Positions 1 to 13,115 of a stretch of DNA of 64,000 nucleotides are shown here, in pieces. The notes beneath the pieces are model-generated. The model searched no databases and was not told the DNA's origin. It saw nothing but the letters and a program-made list of their open reading frames with translations. The stretch lies in assembly GCA_031002005.1 (NCBI GenBank), contig JARYHS010008074.1:182552494-182616493 (forward strand). Reading direction: 5' to 3'. The stretch comes from Vandiemenella viatica. Lineage: Eukaryota; Arthropoda; Insecta; Orthoptera; Morabidae. Every line of letters begins with the position of its first letter. Position 1 is the first letter of the stretch. The position numbers were made by a program, and so were the translations under genes.

Positions 1-137
1 CATGTTACCTTACTGTATTCTTCCTACTGTGGAAGTTATTGATAGAATCTAAAACTTCATGTTAAAATTCCTCCTTTCCCACCAAAATGACGTAATGTGA
101 AAACCTTCTTGAATTTATTTCTTGTTAACTACAACTT
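1..137. other. flank of solo LTR A
   Basis: Unique AT-rich sequence with no feature I recognise. It ends in ACTT (134-137), the left copy of the target-site duplication of the LTR that follows. Confidence 0.5.
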
Positions 138-2979
138 TGTAAGGAACAAAGACAGATACCCGGGGGTGGATATCAGCTGTACGTTCCTCAACTATAGTTC
201 ACTTACTTATCACTGGAAAATATTTGAAGTTCTTAAAATAGTTTGTTGACCGTGAATTGCCTATGGAAAATGCTAACTGGTTTTCAAGATGGTCGCCACC
301 TGTTCGTTATTCCCCAAACAGGAAGGGTATACTATTAAATGAAAGTCAGGTTTGAAGTTTCACTATTCACATATATTCAAAAATGTCACTGTATTACAAC
401 TGTTCAGTTAGCAAGGCATCGGAATATCATCACACGAAAATTGCAAGTTATGAAGCATAATTCCCAACACTTTACTATGTAACTGAAAAATCCCAATATG
501 GCGTCTATCCGCCATCATGCCCGCCAAGGTACAGACTCGTTTCATGCCTAAGTCACCCGAGGCTCGCTCGCCTCAATCTAACCAGCATACATCCTGCTTC
601 TCTCACTATCCAAGCCAGACTGCCCGTCATGGCGCCGCAATTCCCTATATCAAACTAGGACTAAAGTGGTCAAAATAGACATAGAAATTTTTGATTTTGT
701 GAGAAACAAAGCTGCGCTGGGGTTGAGCACAGACTTCATAAGCTCAACTAGTCGCCAGGAAACGACTAAATCAAAGGTTCTGTTCTTTTTTTATGACTCG
801 TGCACCTAGGATGGTTAACTGATCGTGATGGTCGCCACCGAATTGTGATAACCTAAAATCCGGAAAAGGTCTGAAAACTACTAGAAGATAAAGTCAAGTT
901 TCTAGGGTTCTAGAGTTTTATTCACAATTGCATAGTCAAATTAATCAGTTAACACTTGAGGCAAATCGAAACTTCCTTACCAAAAGATTACCAGTTATGA
1001 AGGACAAGCAGCAAGAGACCCCTAAATTTAAAAGTTACATTGCCTACCACGCTTCAAGTATGGTGTCGAACACACGCGGTTTTCTCATTTTCAACTTCCT
1101 GTGCATGATGATTTCGGATCACAGCCCGAACATCCACTCCCTAGGACAACCGACCAAAATGTGCACTGAGACAACATGGCCTCCTGTATTTATTGCCGCG
1201 ATGACGTGATTCCCCTGTGTACCAACTTATCAACAAAAATAAGCTCGCTAACTGGATTCCTTAATCTACCCTACTATGTACCGACCTATAGCGCGAGTCC
1301 TATATCATTCCCATGATCCTCTTCGTTGCCGGTAATGTTTTGAAACATAATTCATTGTTTTTGGTAATTTCGAACATATTCAAGCTATCGTCAAGAAAAA
1401 TTATTTTTGGATTCTCTGAATTTTTTCCAACTCTTTAAACTATTCCACAAGTCTGTATGTTCACTGTGCAGTGTTTTAAAAATTATTTCCCAACCCTCAT
1501 GTTTCAATCAGTACATTTAAACTTATAAATTCTATTGCTCCCCTGTTACTACTCCGATTTTGCTAAAAGGTACCTCAAAACGTTCCAAAGTGAGTGTAGT
1601 TTCCTGTGGTGTATAAATTATTACAGTGAAAATGGAGTTCTCTCCGTTATGAATTTTCAAAATGTTAACTTGTGTTGTGGCCTAGCTAATTTAATTTATT
1701 ACTCGTTAAACCTTCCATATCTAGAGCTAAGAGTTACAAATTCTTAATTCTAGGGTGTTTTTACCCCTTAATCTACCCTTTGCAGTACTGAAAAGTGTCT
1801 AATATTATCAAAATACGGGCTGCAAATGTTTACCACGTGTGCTTATGGCGTTACCTTCTGATCCTTATTACGGCCTACTTTGGTAAGTTTTTCATCTAAT
1901 TTATCTTTTAAAGTGTCTTGGATGTCTATTCCCACTAAATGTGCTACTTTATCCCATCAAAATCGGTGTTATAAGTGAACAGTTATCTGTATGAGTGTCG
2001 GTATCGTGTCCTCGGGGTGGGCCTATCTGATCTGCATTAGCTAATTCTATACGAAGATACCGGAGTGGAACATCAACCTTAAAATGAGAAACTGATACTT
2101 CTACTAATAATGACCTGAGGGGACATTATTTAACTAAATAACAGGCACCTTACAATTTATCTCCCGATGTTTACCAGAAATTCATGGTGTGTAGATCACG
2201 CAAAAATACGTGTTTACTGTCTCTTGGTAATAATGATTCAAGTGCTCCAGAACGTAGTTATGGATTTATTTAGTTGGGGTGTGTTGCTACACTGGATTAC
2301 GTAGTCATTTCAAAAATCTGTGTACAAAAAACGGACCGTCAAAAATTTTAGATTTCGGGCTTTAAGTTATTTTAGAAGTGCTCTCCCATCTCTGCTGATT
2401 ATATTGGTGTATAAATTATCAAAATCTGTTCGGTAGTTTAGAAGATATGGACCTCCTTAGAATCGGTAATTTACTACCTTTCCTGATACAATTTGACTTT
2501 TTATTTACAGCTTTTCAGACCGAGGTATTTCTTTTACAATGTTCCTTTATTAATTTTAAGTACTTTCCAAAAGTTTTTATTTATTGAGATATATTGTTTT
2601 AGCTGAAATTCATGTCTGTCTTACCGGCTAACTGCATAGTATCATTCACATTTTAGGTTTGCTATTATCTTCTATTAAATGTTTATTACCTTGTTTAGAA
2701 TTTATTTAATATTGGAGAAACTATTACAGGACGTGTTTAAATGTACTTTTAAGGTCCTGAGATTATTCCAATGAACTACAATTTACTCTTGAAAAGTCGC
2801 AACGTGGGAGTGTTAACCAAATCTTATTATCACTTTGATATTTATTATTAAAACGTTCTGGAACCATTAGAAATGTACAGAATATTATTATAAATGGTTT
2901 GTTTCATTGCTTATAATCGGTATCGGCATGGTAAGCTGAGCTCCCTTTCCATAACCTCTTCAGTAGTAAGGTGCTTACA
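138..2979 (+). mobile_element. solo LTR, copy A (2.84 kb)
   Basis: Long terminal repeat of a retrotransposon, without internal region. It begins TGTAAGG and ends CTTACA (TG...CA, inverted termini) and is flanked by the perfect 4-bp duplication ACTT at 134-137 and 2980-2983. The first 100 bases align with copies B and C (shared CCTCAACTA block). The middle contains the family's GGTCGCCACC and AATATGGC segments. It is longer than the other copies, so either it has an insertion or they carry deletions. Four-base duplications fit Ty3/gypsy-type integration, but no pol sequence is present to confirm the clade. Reading frames inside it (about 930-1210 and 1535-1747) match nothing and are taken as chance. 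Confidence 0.8.
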
Positions 2980-2983
2980 ACTT

Positions 2984-3900
2984 GGTTTGAAATGCGATAA
3001 ACATGTGTTTCTTAGAAAAATCACTCGATCTCCTAGTATTTTTCTTATGCTCCCAAGCTCAATCTATATTATTTCATTCTTATACCTGTCTCTGATACAT
3101 CAACTGACTCCTGATGTCATGCATCAAAGAATTTACAATTATGAAAGCTAATTTTCCAGTTTCGTCTAAATGTATTTTTTACTATTAACTTTTTTCCAAA
3201 ACTGACAGTCCATATTTCAAGTAAAAAAATAACTACTTTTCCTATTCTTACTACAGGGTCTAATTTACATATAATATGTATCATTTCATGAACAATATAT
3301 TTTCAAAGCAAAATTTAAGTTATCTTTAGAACAGAGCAATATTTTTTTTTTGATAAACAAGTTATTTCCTCCCCACCACACCATGTGGTGCAATTGGTAC
3401 AAAATTTAGAATATCTCTTTAAATACAATTTTCTGCTTATACATATTACTCATCAAAATACTCTTAATTTTATGCCTTACTTGTAGAGATGAACATGGTG
3501 AAAAGGGACTGATTAAAATGTCACTTTCTAATAACACTCTTGATTGATTTCAAGTATCCAAAGTGCTTTATTATCAAGAAAATAGTTATACAAGTTATTT
3601 GCTGTATGACTTGTATGTGATAATATTCCTTTTAAACAGTTTATGTGATATTATGGATTTATGGCAATTTCATTGATCATCTGCTCTTGGTAGGGCATAG
3701 CAAGATGTATGGAATGGGAGTCGGCCAGCATAATCCTGAGCATTATTAAATTGGTAACTATTTCACAGAAACAAGTCACAGGCAGGTGTAAGAGTCAGCA
3801 GAAAATATTGTCCAGTAGTTTTTGAATATATTTAAAATAGGAACAAACTTTAATAAAAATTCAATAATATTACACACTACTTAAAAATCAGCTTCAGAAA
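2984..3900. other. no recognisable feature
   Basis: AT-rich DNA with no coding signal, splice-flanked exon or repeat that I can identify on either strand. Confidence 0.5.
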
Positions 3901-3929
3901 GAAGTAGCTCAACTGGAACGAATTAGGGG

Positions 3930-4301
3930 GGTAGGGCTAGGGTGGAAAATTATTAGGTGTTAGTTCAAGTTATGTCCCAATGGCTATCAGGTATTCAGCT
4001 TATACTCAAAAGCCATTTCCCATCTTCTCATATCAGAGACACTGCTTTTGTTTAGGAGGACTCTGATAGCATAGATGTAGAAGCAAGAATTAAAATTGTT
4101 GATAATATGTGTAGCAAAATGAAGAGATAGTGTGTGGACTGGATTTCGGGTGAACACTGTCTGTTGGTGGCCATTGATTCTTTGGGCTATTGGATTGGTG
4201 ATCAACCCTATGTATGAATCTGATACTTGTTTGTTAGTTATTACACACTGCCTTGCAATTTGCCACTGATCACTCCATACAGAAATACCGTGTGTGCTCA
4301 A
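3930..4301 (-). pseudogene. Penelope-like element, GIY-YIG endonuclease fragment
   Basis: The minus-strand frame contains SYIGLITNPIAQRINGHQQ, followed by a region like SxHxxNNFNSC. These are the GIY-YIG endonuclease hallmarks found at the C-terminus of Penelope-like retroelements. The closest relative in the window is the PLE at 52305-53640 (SYIGLTTNPLAVRINGHRQ). Only this domain remains: the reverse transcriptase expected upstream on the minus strand (above 4301) is not visible. It is a dead fragment. Confidence 0.7.
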
Positions 4302-6431
4302 ATCTTCACTAAAAGGTGGTTATGTCCTCCTTGATAGGAACAGATTCCCCTGTGGCTGAAATGAAATAAATAGATAGTGATGACTCAATGCATGCTGCAA
4401 GTTTTTCAATGATCTCTACTGCATGGTAAAAATCAGACATGCTTCTGCCACTGATTGCAAGACGGAAATGTTTGGTGTGGAAGATATGCAACTGTTGAAG
4501 TGTAAATTTACAAATGAACTGGACTCTTTCAGCAAGAAAATGACTTATATAGCTTAAATACCAAAATAATATGGGGGGGGGCATTTAGTAAGAAAACAGC
4601 AGCAATTTCCAAACAGCAGAACATATCTGCACCAAACTAAACATTATTAACTTACTTGCAGAAAATATAGCTATAATTTGGCACTCTTGGATCACAGTGA
4701 ATATGTGGATGAAGCGCTTCATCAGCTATCCAACATAAAGGAATACTGTTTGCTTAGCCATAATTCCACAACTTCCATTCCTGAGAAAGTTTGAAGTTTT
4801 GTCAGTATAAAATAGCCTTTGTCATAGTCTCACACCCCATTCCATTTCTCCCATTAAGCAAAAAGTAGATTTGCATGCATGCCCATCCTTTTTCAAAAAA
4901 TTCAATTCCCAGGTGACTCAAAACATATGACAGCATATGAATTTAATCTTACCACACAACAGTCTTCCCAGAGAAACACTAGTATATAATCATTCGTCTT
5001 TCTTTCCAGATTAAAGACATTCATGATTCTCCATGCACCTGTATTAATTCCTACCAATTCTTACTCTTACTTAATTGATGCAATTGTAGTCACCAACTAT
5101 TTTTATTTGCAACAAATAATAAAATACCTAACACCCACCAGTGTGACTGTGAGCATTAAGGTGCCACTGTGCTGGAATGGAGAGGCATTATCAGACTATG
5201 ATTGAGTGCTTTTCCCTGCATACTGGTCACCCTGATTGAAGTTTTTAGACAGTATATTTTGTCAGGTGAGCATGAAGCTAGGGGTTTATGGCTTGACTGG
5301 TTATAATTATAAATAACTCAGTTCTTTTGCTTTCAAAATATATTGTTTATTATTCACAACTCATATTCCTCTAGGAACCACATTGGACTTATAGTATTCG
5401 AAGAATGCAAGGTTCTTCAGCAATGAAATAGTTTCAAAGCAACCGTTCGGTCTTTATGTCGCGAACCTCTAGCTATCTCTTGATTTCTTATCGCCATGGC
5501 AACTTACATTTCTTTGCTATAGGAGTAAATATATCGATTTTTGTTTAATTTGATGGCACAAAAATATGGTTTTCTTATGAAATGTTGCTGTTCTGTCACA
5601 GGTTGCCTCAACATGGCCCAAACTTAACTTAGTTATGATTTGTGCCTTTTGTACCTTTAAGTTTATGTTTTTTGGCTGTCACATGGTTGATTAGTACCTC
5701 AACAGTGAAAATAATTTAAAATAACAAATACTGTGTACAAGTTCAATGAAAAGTTACGTTCTCTTAAAAGTTCCTTTACAAATTTCAGTTCCAGCATTTA
5801 AAATTTGCATTAGACATCACACTATCAGTTCCACATGAAGAAACAAGGTTAGGCACATTCACTAGGAGACAAACTTTCACCCTAGGCCCCTGCCAGGATG
5901 AGGATATCATAAAGGCATACTAACACACTCTCCTAACACTGAACACTACAACGGAATTTCTTGCCTGCCAACATTTATAAAAGCTAACGGAAGACTGGCC
6001 CTACGTAATACAGCGAACTGTTACTAACAAAAACTCACTAACGACTGATCACTGTGGAGACATTGCTTGCCTGCCAAAAAACGATGTTGATAAAAGCTGA
6101 TGGAAGACTGGCCAAAAGTAAAGATGGCTGACCTCTATTTATCAATTCATTCAAGTCTCTGACATCAGCTTGCACTTTTAAAATTCAATATATAATTACT
6201 CACTTCATCTTTTAATCTGTAATTAACACATATGTCTTTATGTGACTCATTCCATATGTTTGTTCATAGCTTAGTCCTTAAAGAGCCTTCTATTAAATTA
6301 AATATCAATTCTATCACATCACTGCATTTGTGGGAAACCCCGTAATGCTTCCAATAATGCATTTGGAAAATCTGATTTATCTTGTTAAAATCTTAACCTT
6401 TTCATTAAATGAAAACATAATTTTAATCAGC
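4302..6431. other. no gene; short tandem duplication at about 5930-6115
   Basis: No coding signal supported. A block of about 65 bases (TTGCCTGCCAA ... ATAAAAGCTRAYGGAAGACTGGCC) occurs twice, at about 5958-6000 and 6065-6112. The AAGATGGCTGACC that follows (6121-6133) resembles a segment inside the solo LTR family, so part of this stretch may be an older LTR. Confidence 0.4.
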
Positions 6432-6533
6432 TTATGAAATAATCTGACACCAAATACCAGATATGCTAATATAAATTTCTGAACATCTATAGGTGTTTAA
6501 CTTGATTTATGGCTTGAATTGTCTAAGTAACTG
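6432..6533 (+). repeat. 102-bp direct repeat, copy 1
   Basis: Begins TTATGAAATAATCTGA and ends GTCTAAGTAACTG. The same 102 bases recur at 11512-11613 with roughly a dozen differences. The flanks do not match, so it is a short dispersed repeat or the remnant of an element end. No coding potential. Confidence 0.7.
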
Positions 6534-7509
6534 ACTCTAAAACTGATGTGCCATGCTATTTAATTGAGCCTGCTGTTCTGTGAATAAATTTTGTAATGAA
6601 GTTTACAAAATTTTAGGTTACCATACATGCCCCCTTAAAAGACTGAAGATATTTTCTCCAGAAAACTGACTGAAATCTTAAAAAATGAATCTGAAACTCC
6701 TCTCTAACTGTTTACTCTCCCTGGTGTTGGTCTTCCATTCATACTTCCTTTAACTCTCTCTCACTTGTACAGAAATGATCAAAATTACTCTTCAAAAATA
6801 TATCAAAATTCACATAAATATCACACAATCAAAAATACCAATGAAATAGTATCATTCTTAAATTTTAATACAGATGTTTTCATATCATTTTGATTATTTG
6901 TTTTATGCTCTTAAAAATCTTGTAGCTGTTCATTTTCATAACAAATGTTCAATAAATTGTTCATTTGTTCTTAAATTCTAAATGTTCATATCACTTAATT
7001 CCTAAATCTGAAGCCAAATTACATTTAAAAAATCACACTTTCATTTTGTAAAAATGTGTAAATTTCTCCTGTTTTCTCAAAACACAAAATTCCCTGAGGC
7101 TTAAATGTTTACTGGGGTACATGCAAACAGTTATCACCTCAACTATTATAACCGTGTTTTATGCCTCGGATATTAGATTGTTCTAAAGTTCTCGGTTGCC
7201 ACCATTCTGAAACCCTCATAAGGCAGGTTCATAAAATAAAAAATCACTGCTTCTAATTCAAAGTTCAAATATCGCTGTATTCTTGAGAAAAAATTTACAA
7301 GTTCGAACAATCTTTTAGGCAATCGAAAATCATCTCCAAATAACTTGACTGCAGGTTATGATCAGTAATCAAACCACACCAAACCTCCTTACTGAATGAA
7401 AGTCACATGAAAATGTTCCACAGTGCTACGAAAGTTTTAAGATGGCTGCCTCTAAACCTCAATCCTCATGTTCTCACTTCCCCCTTCTAGGTATAAGTGT
7501 TCCTAAAGC
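6534..7509. other. AT-rich DNA, probably including an old LTR relative (about 7100-7505)
   Basis: From about 7100 the order of short matches (CACCTCAACTA, GGTTGCCACCA, CAAAGTTCAAAT, AAGATGGCTGCC) follows that of solo LTRs B and C at lower identity. This suggests an older family member into which LTR B inserted. The bases AAGC at 7506-7509 are the left target duplication of LTR B. Confidence 0.35.
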
Positions 7510-8859
7510 TGTAAGACCCAAGGCTGATACCAGTGCTGTAGTATCGCCTTAGTGCCTCAACTAACAGTTTATGTGGATTCAAAGTTCTGCGGGAAGTTCA
7601 TAAAATAATTTGAATTTGACCATGTAGCCGTACAGAAACTCAACTAAAAATGCTTAAAAGTCGCCACTAGATCTGTTACTAAACCACAAATCTAGAAAAG
7701 GTTGCAAGATAACTACGAAATGACAAAAGTTCACTTTCCGAAAATTCAAAGTTTTATTTTCAAAGTCACAAAATTTCAAATATGCATTTAACAATTGAGT
7801 TGGCAGATCAAACACACTTTTCCAGAATATTGCAGGTTGTGGAGAGAAATTTAACCAACCGATCCCTTTAGTAAATTTATAAGTTCATGTTAAAAATTAT
7901 CCTCGCAGACTATCACACCAAAAACCCAACATGGCTGACCCAATGGCACGAACATCTAACCATTTCCTACCCGCTTCTACACCAGACTGACGCAGGCTCA
8001 CTCACATAATGCTCCCCGGATACAGAAAAGACAAAATCAGACCAAAGACCGAAGCATAATGGCAGCGGGGTCTTTTTATAGGAACCACTAGAATCAGTGA
8101 TGTAAGCAACTGTATCACCTCTTTTCGCTTCCGCGAGATCAAAAGTGTGTGTAAGTTATTTAACAATCCAGATTATTAAAAATGTTTAAACTTTGACAGT
8201 GTCTAGACTTATCTACTGTCCAATGGCAGTTTAGTGGGAAATTTAGAGTGATTAGTTTTAAAGTTTTATTTAATTTCGCATGGTGATACAAAGCTCCGAA
8301 GTAGGGGATTAACCCAAACGTTTGAATTTTTACAGTGACAATCAACAACAATCTATCTTCAAAAACTTAATTACCAGACAAATGCTTAAACTTTTCACTG
8401 AAACCTTTATATGTTCGTAATTGTCTTAATTAGGGCTATCTACTGATATAAATTTCAAATTAATATTCCTTTTAGTTAAAAAGCTCAGTATTTTCTCATA
8501 ATTAAAATCACTAATTAAACTTCACCAAATTATTTAATTTTACTGCCAAAATATCGGGAACAATGCTGACTATAGCTGGTGATAAAAGTTCTGCTGTCGC
8601 TTTACTCGATGTAAAGATATCACAAATCTTAGAATTTCTACTTTTATGATCGCATGTTTCAAAGCTTGAACAAAGCGGAATATCTCCTAAAATAAACATT
8701 TCGTGATATGATAAATACACTTTAAAATGATTTTTATGGTGGATTGTAACTATGGGGAAGATTACAGGCTAATTCCTTTAAGTTGACAACTACTCTTCTC
8801 GAAATTTCCAAGTCCAGCCTAAGCAAACTAGAATTTGCCAAAATTCTAAGGTTCTTACA
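7510..8859 (+). mobile_element. solo LTR, copy B (1.35 kb)
   Basis: Starts TGTAAGACC and ends TTCTTACA, flanked by the perfect 4-bp duplication AAGC (7506-7509 and 8860-8863). It is highly similar to copy C over the first 450 bases, including ACCATGTAGCC and TTCACTTTCCGAAAATTC. A TATA-like TTTTTATAGG lies near 8071-8080. A short palindrome, TAGAATTTGCCAAAATTCTA, lies at 8829-8848 close to the 3' end. No internal retrotransposon sequence adjoins it, so it is a solo LTR. Confidence 0.85.
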
Positions 8860-8863
8860 AAGC

Positions 8864-11511
8864 AACACATGTCTCACTCCGTCTATTTCCAGTGGCAGAA
8901 AAAAGATAGTCCTTGTTTCTTCTACAAGTAACCTATGCCTGTCAGTCGGTATTTCTCCACCTGGAAGCCATCTGACCTCCCAAAGTGTGAAAAAGATATA
9001 TAACTACATATTTGATTGCACAATATTTATGACTTTAGTGACTCAAAAAATTCCTATTGATCTGAAATTGTAGCAGTAGCTCGATTGAATACAAAGTGTT
9101 AATTTATTAAGCACCTCAGAATTTGTTAAATTATGAACCTTGTCGCTACAGGATATGGGAGACGGGAATCATACAGAAGCCGATACTGCAGCTTATATCC
9201 GAATACAGGGTGATTTAAAATCTAAAAACTCACTAAACATGTAATAACAGCTTTAAATAGACAGTTAATGATAAAAAAGTAACCTTTAAACTCACCTAAA
9301 TCATAGCAATCCTCAAAAGTTCAACTTGTAAACACTTGATTTTTGTTATGAGACCATATCATCATTTTTAAACATTTTTCAGCACATTAAAGAACATTTA
9401 TAATAATAATTAAACCAGAGAAATAAAATTTTGCAGTACTAACACATAATATATAGTTTCAAGCCATTTAAATTAAGAAAATACAAGTTTTTAATCAAAT
9501 GGCATATTCAAAAATTAAATACAACACATTTAAAGCATTTCTGATACTAAACAATATGGTTCTTATAACTTACGTTCTTTCTGAACATGGTGTTAAACTT
9601 TTAGAGGAGTTCTTTACAGTAAATAAAGTTTGAAAGGAATTTTTAAAAGCTACTGCCTCTAAATTCACACGTTGCCGGCTTATATAATTTTGTTATGGCC
9701 AAACTAAGCACAGTCAGGGAATAAGAATACTTTTAAAAGATGTATTGGACTCTGGGGAATACCATGCTAAAATTCATTTTTTGATATTAGCCTTACTTTC
9801 AGAACAATACAGGAAAATCATTTTGAGATTTGAATTTTTAAAATGGTGCCAAATTAAGTAGTTCTATGGGGCAGGAACATGCTAACATACTCTTGTAGAC
9901 CAGTGATGTCAAGTCTCCTACACAGTAAACAGAGAAAATTAAATACAGCCAAATCTTTAAGTTTAAGAAAAACATCCAAGGGGGGAAAGTCATTCATAAT
10001 AATAGTCTCTAAATAATATTAAAATCCGAAAGCTCTACTGCAAGTATCTTGGATGCACTATATTCTGGGTGCCATGTGATTTGGAAGACTTTCTAGTGCT
10101 ATATAGGGCTTTTCGGGCCAGTTCGAGGCAATCACTTTTGGAAATTCGTGTGTGTTGTGTCTGCGACACTCGGAAGTGAGAAATCACATTTGGTACACCG
10201 CTCTGTAGCCAATCCACACTATAAAAAAATTTCAAAGTAGTAAAATGTGGTTGGGACAATGAATAAGTAACATAGAGTTTTCAAGGGTTTTGGACTGTTT
10301 GTCTTCTGCGATTAATAACTTGCAATCTTTTGAAATAAAGATCAGATCTCCAAATCATCTGTAATTGTAAACTTTTTGTGTTTTGATATAAGAATATATT
10401 AATGGTGAAACTTTACAAGTGACTTTATTTTTATAGTTTGAACTGAACCCTTTTCTCTCTGAAGGTTAAATTAGTATAGAGAGTTGCGACCACTTTAATC
10501 TGCAGTTGATTTAATTTCTAAAGGTGTATTCATGGTTTAATATTTTTGCACAGTTGGAACTTATATTTTGTTTATATTTTGACAAAATTTATTTGGAATA
10601 ACAAGTTACTGGTTAAGGAGATCCAGGCTTACTGTACACCGGATATAGCCTTGCACCTTACAATTTCAATCCTTATGAAACTTTTTGTAGCGTTAACAGT
10701 TTGGCCGTAAAAAATTATTTTCTGTTTAACTCAAAAAATGCTTCCAACTTCCACAATTTTGTAGCTACGAAGATGAAATAACTTTCAGTTTACTTCTAAT
10801 TTACTGCTCTTTTGTTTACTATTTTCTAACAGGTTGAACCACATTTGACCCAAAATGTTATGCAATCATTATATTTCAAAACTGAATATAACTACCTGAC
10901 ATCTGTGAATCATGTTTTAAATGATTTGATGTGTTCTTATTTGCAAGTTGTGTAAATTTGAAGTTGCTACCAGATTTCTTTGATTTATTATGAATTTTAT
11001 AATTTCCTCCACTTGAATGCTATCTGCCCTAGCCATCTTGCCACTGTGCCTTCCCACTTAAATCTTACAAAAATTTTACTCTCTCTTATCGTGACCCAGT
11101 GACTTCATGAATTTAAGTGAAACTTACTGAAAACTGTTTGTATTGCATTATACTTCATTTTTAATATAGTTTCATCAACTGAATTTCCTTATATTTTCCC
11201 AACTTGTTATTTTGACCTTACCCATGCATTAAAAGTTTTTACAACTTGCTCCAAAATCAACCTTTATATTTTAGTACGTATATTGTGTAAGCCATAATTA
11301 TGCTTTTTTCTCACAATAAACTGACTTTCTATTTATTAAAATAAGACTTCTAGAATTTTCAAATGTGCATTGCGTCTTAAGGTTACATACCGGATTCTAA
11401 CTTTTAATGATTTCAAACTCTTTACTAGGATTTTCTGGCTATGGAATTTCTATTGACATTCTACTATTTATAACTCAAAATTTCTCTAAAAAATAAAGGT
11501 AATGTTTACTT
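8864..11511. other. no recognisable feature
   Basis: About 2.6 kb of AT-rich DNA. The first few hundred bases may continue the older LTR split by copy B. A less AT-rich patch at 10030-10260 is open on the minus strand for 74 codons, but the peptide resembles nothing I know and has no supporting signals. Confidence 0.4.
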
Positions 11512-11613
11512 TTATGAAATAATCTGAAATCAAATACCAGCTACGCTAATATCATTTTCTGACTTTCTATAGCTGTTTAACTTGATTTATGGCTTGAATT
11601 GTCTAAGTAACTG
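11512..11613 (+). repeat. 102-bp direct repeat, copy 2
   Basis: Second copy of the repeat at 6432-6533, same orientation, about 5.08 kb downstream. The best conserved part is TTAACTTGATTTATGGCTTG. Not long enough to be called an LTR pair. Confidence 0.7.
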
Positions 11614-12591
11614 TAAATGTTTATCATTGCATTTTATGACTGCTAGTCAATGGATCCAGATTATAGCATGGATTATAAGTCATCATCATTTGTGCAAGAT
11701 GGAGTCAGATGGTTTAAAATGCGTAACCTCAAGTAGAGCAACCTGGAGCAGATAAAAGAATTTTTGCTTAACAGCTTCATTTGTGTCACAGAAGAAAATT
11801 TCTTTAAAAAATGTCCACCAAACTGTTACCAGAATCTTGTAGATATGCATATGTTGTAACTGATGAACACGTTATTCTGTGATGATGCAGCATTTGGTAT
11901 ACATATATTTGTTTTGTGATACAATGATTTTGTTGTAAATTGACTCCTTTCAAATTCAACATATTCACTATACAAGGAACTATGGAAAGCAATCATATTT
12001 AATAGTATTTTCATATTATGTTTACACAATCACCACACACTTCAATAGCTATTGTTTTAAAGAATATTTTCTTAGCCCCTTCCTTCCAAACAGCCTTCCT
12101 AATGAGGTTTTCTCACTTCCTTTTCAATACTATTCCTTAACATAAATTCTTTTCCTTATAAATATTTATTTACAATAAAATCTGTGTCACTAACATGGGT
12201 ACTCATGGAGCTCTCTGATATGATAAGCTCTTCCTCAGCCAACTTAAACATCTTCCTCAGAGCAAGTATCTCTAAAACTTGTCTTCGTTTTACTATAATT
12301 AATTCTCAATTATGACGGAGCTAACACTCCAGTGGCAATTCCCCTAGTCATCTAATTAATTCATCATTTCACTTGCTTCAAATTCATAAATGATATGTTT
12401 GTGAGTTCATCTTTGTGTTTTTGTCACTTCCTTCTTGCCTTCATTTGTGATAATTAATGGGTTTACTTTCTCTAGCAATCCTTTTTTTCATTTCCTAAAA
12501 GTATTTCCATTCTCATTATTACTATGATGCTGACACTTGTGAAAGGACAGCCTTGAAAGTTTCTTACATAATCTTGACTTCTATCATACTT
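11614..12591. other. no recognisable feature
   Basis: AT-rich sequence. The minus-strand frames of 62-67 codons at 11804-12029 have no family resemblance and overlap each other. Confidence 0.4.
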
Positions 12592-13115
12592 TTTAATTTA
12601 ATTTAATTGCTATGGAGTGCATGCTCTGGTGGCAATTTACCTACACACCCATTTCACACCTTTCCTGCACCCACCTACTTTTGCCTTCTACAAATTTCAA
12701 ATTTTAATTGCATCACCTTTTTTGGTAAATTTTTAAACAATTCTTTTGGTAACTTATTATAATCTCCAACCCCCTTACCTACAAAATAAAATTTTTCCCA
12801 CACCCTTGAGCCTTAAGCTGAGTGCCAGCTAGTGATCATGGTCATCTTTTCCCTTTCATGTATTACACAAATATCTTTCCACACGTCATTACCAATACAT
12901 GCCTTGTATACTCCAATGACTCTCTTCACCCTCCTTCCGTCTTCCAGTGTATCCCATTACAGCTCTTTTACCATGTCGGTTATGGATACTGTTCTATGGT
13001 AATTTCCAGAGACAAATCTAGCAGCCCTTCCTTAAAAACCATTCCAACTCCTTTATTTGATACCAAGTTGTGGGTCCCTTACTACACTTTACTCAATATT
13101 TGTAAATGTCTTCCA
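12592..13115 (-). mobile_element. LINE 3' fragment (same family as 24232-25408)
   Basis: Read on the minus strand, this matches the C-terminal coding end and 3' UTR of the LINE at 24.2-25.4 kb. Shared features are AAGGGCTGCT, TTTCTGGAAATTA-like text, the GGTGGCAATTT...TGCCACC region and the 3' tail of short (TTAAA) repeats at 12592-12608. It is truncated at its 5' end and has no intact reading frame. The 115-codon plus-strand frame at 12822-13169 is its antisense shadow. Confidence 0.7.

Noticed and set aside
6432..11613. The 102-bp repeats as LTRs of a 5-kb retrotransposon
   Set aside because: Too short, with no TG...CA ends, primer site or pol-type sequence between them.
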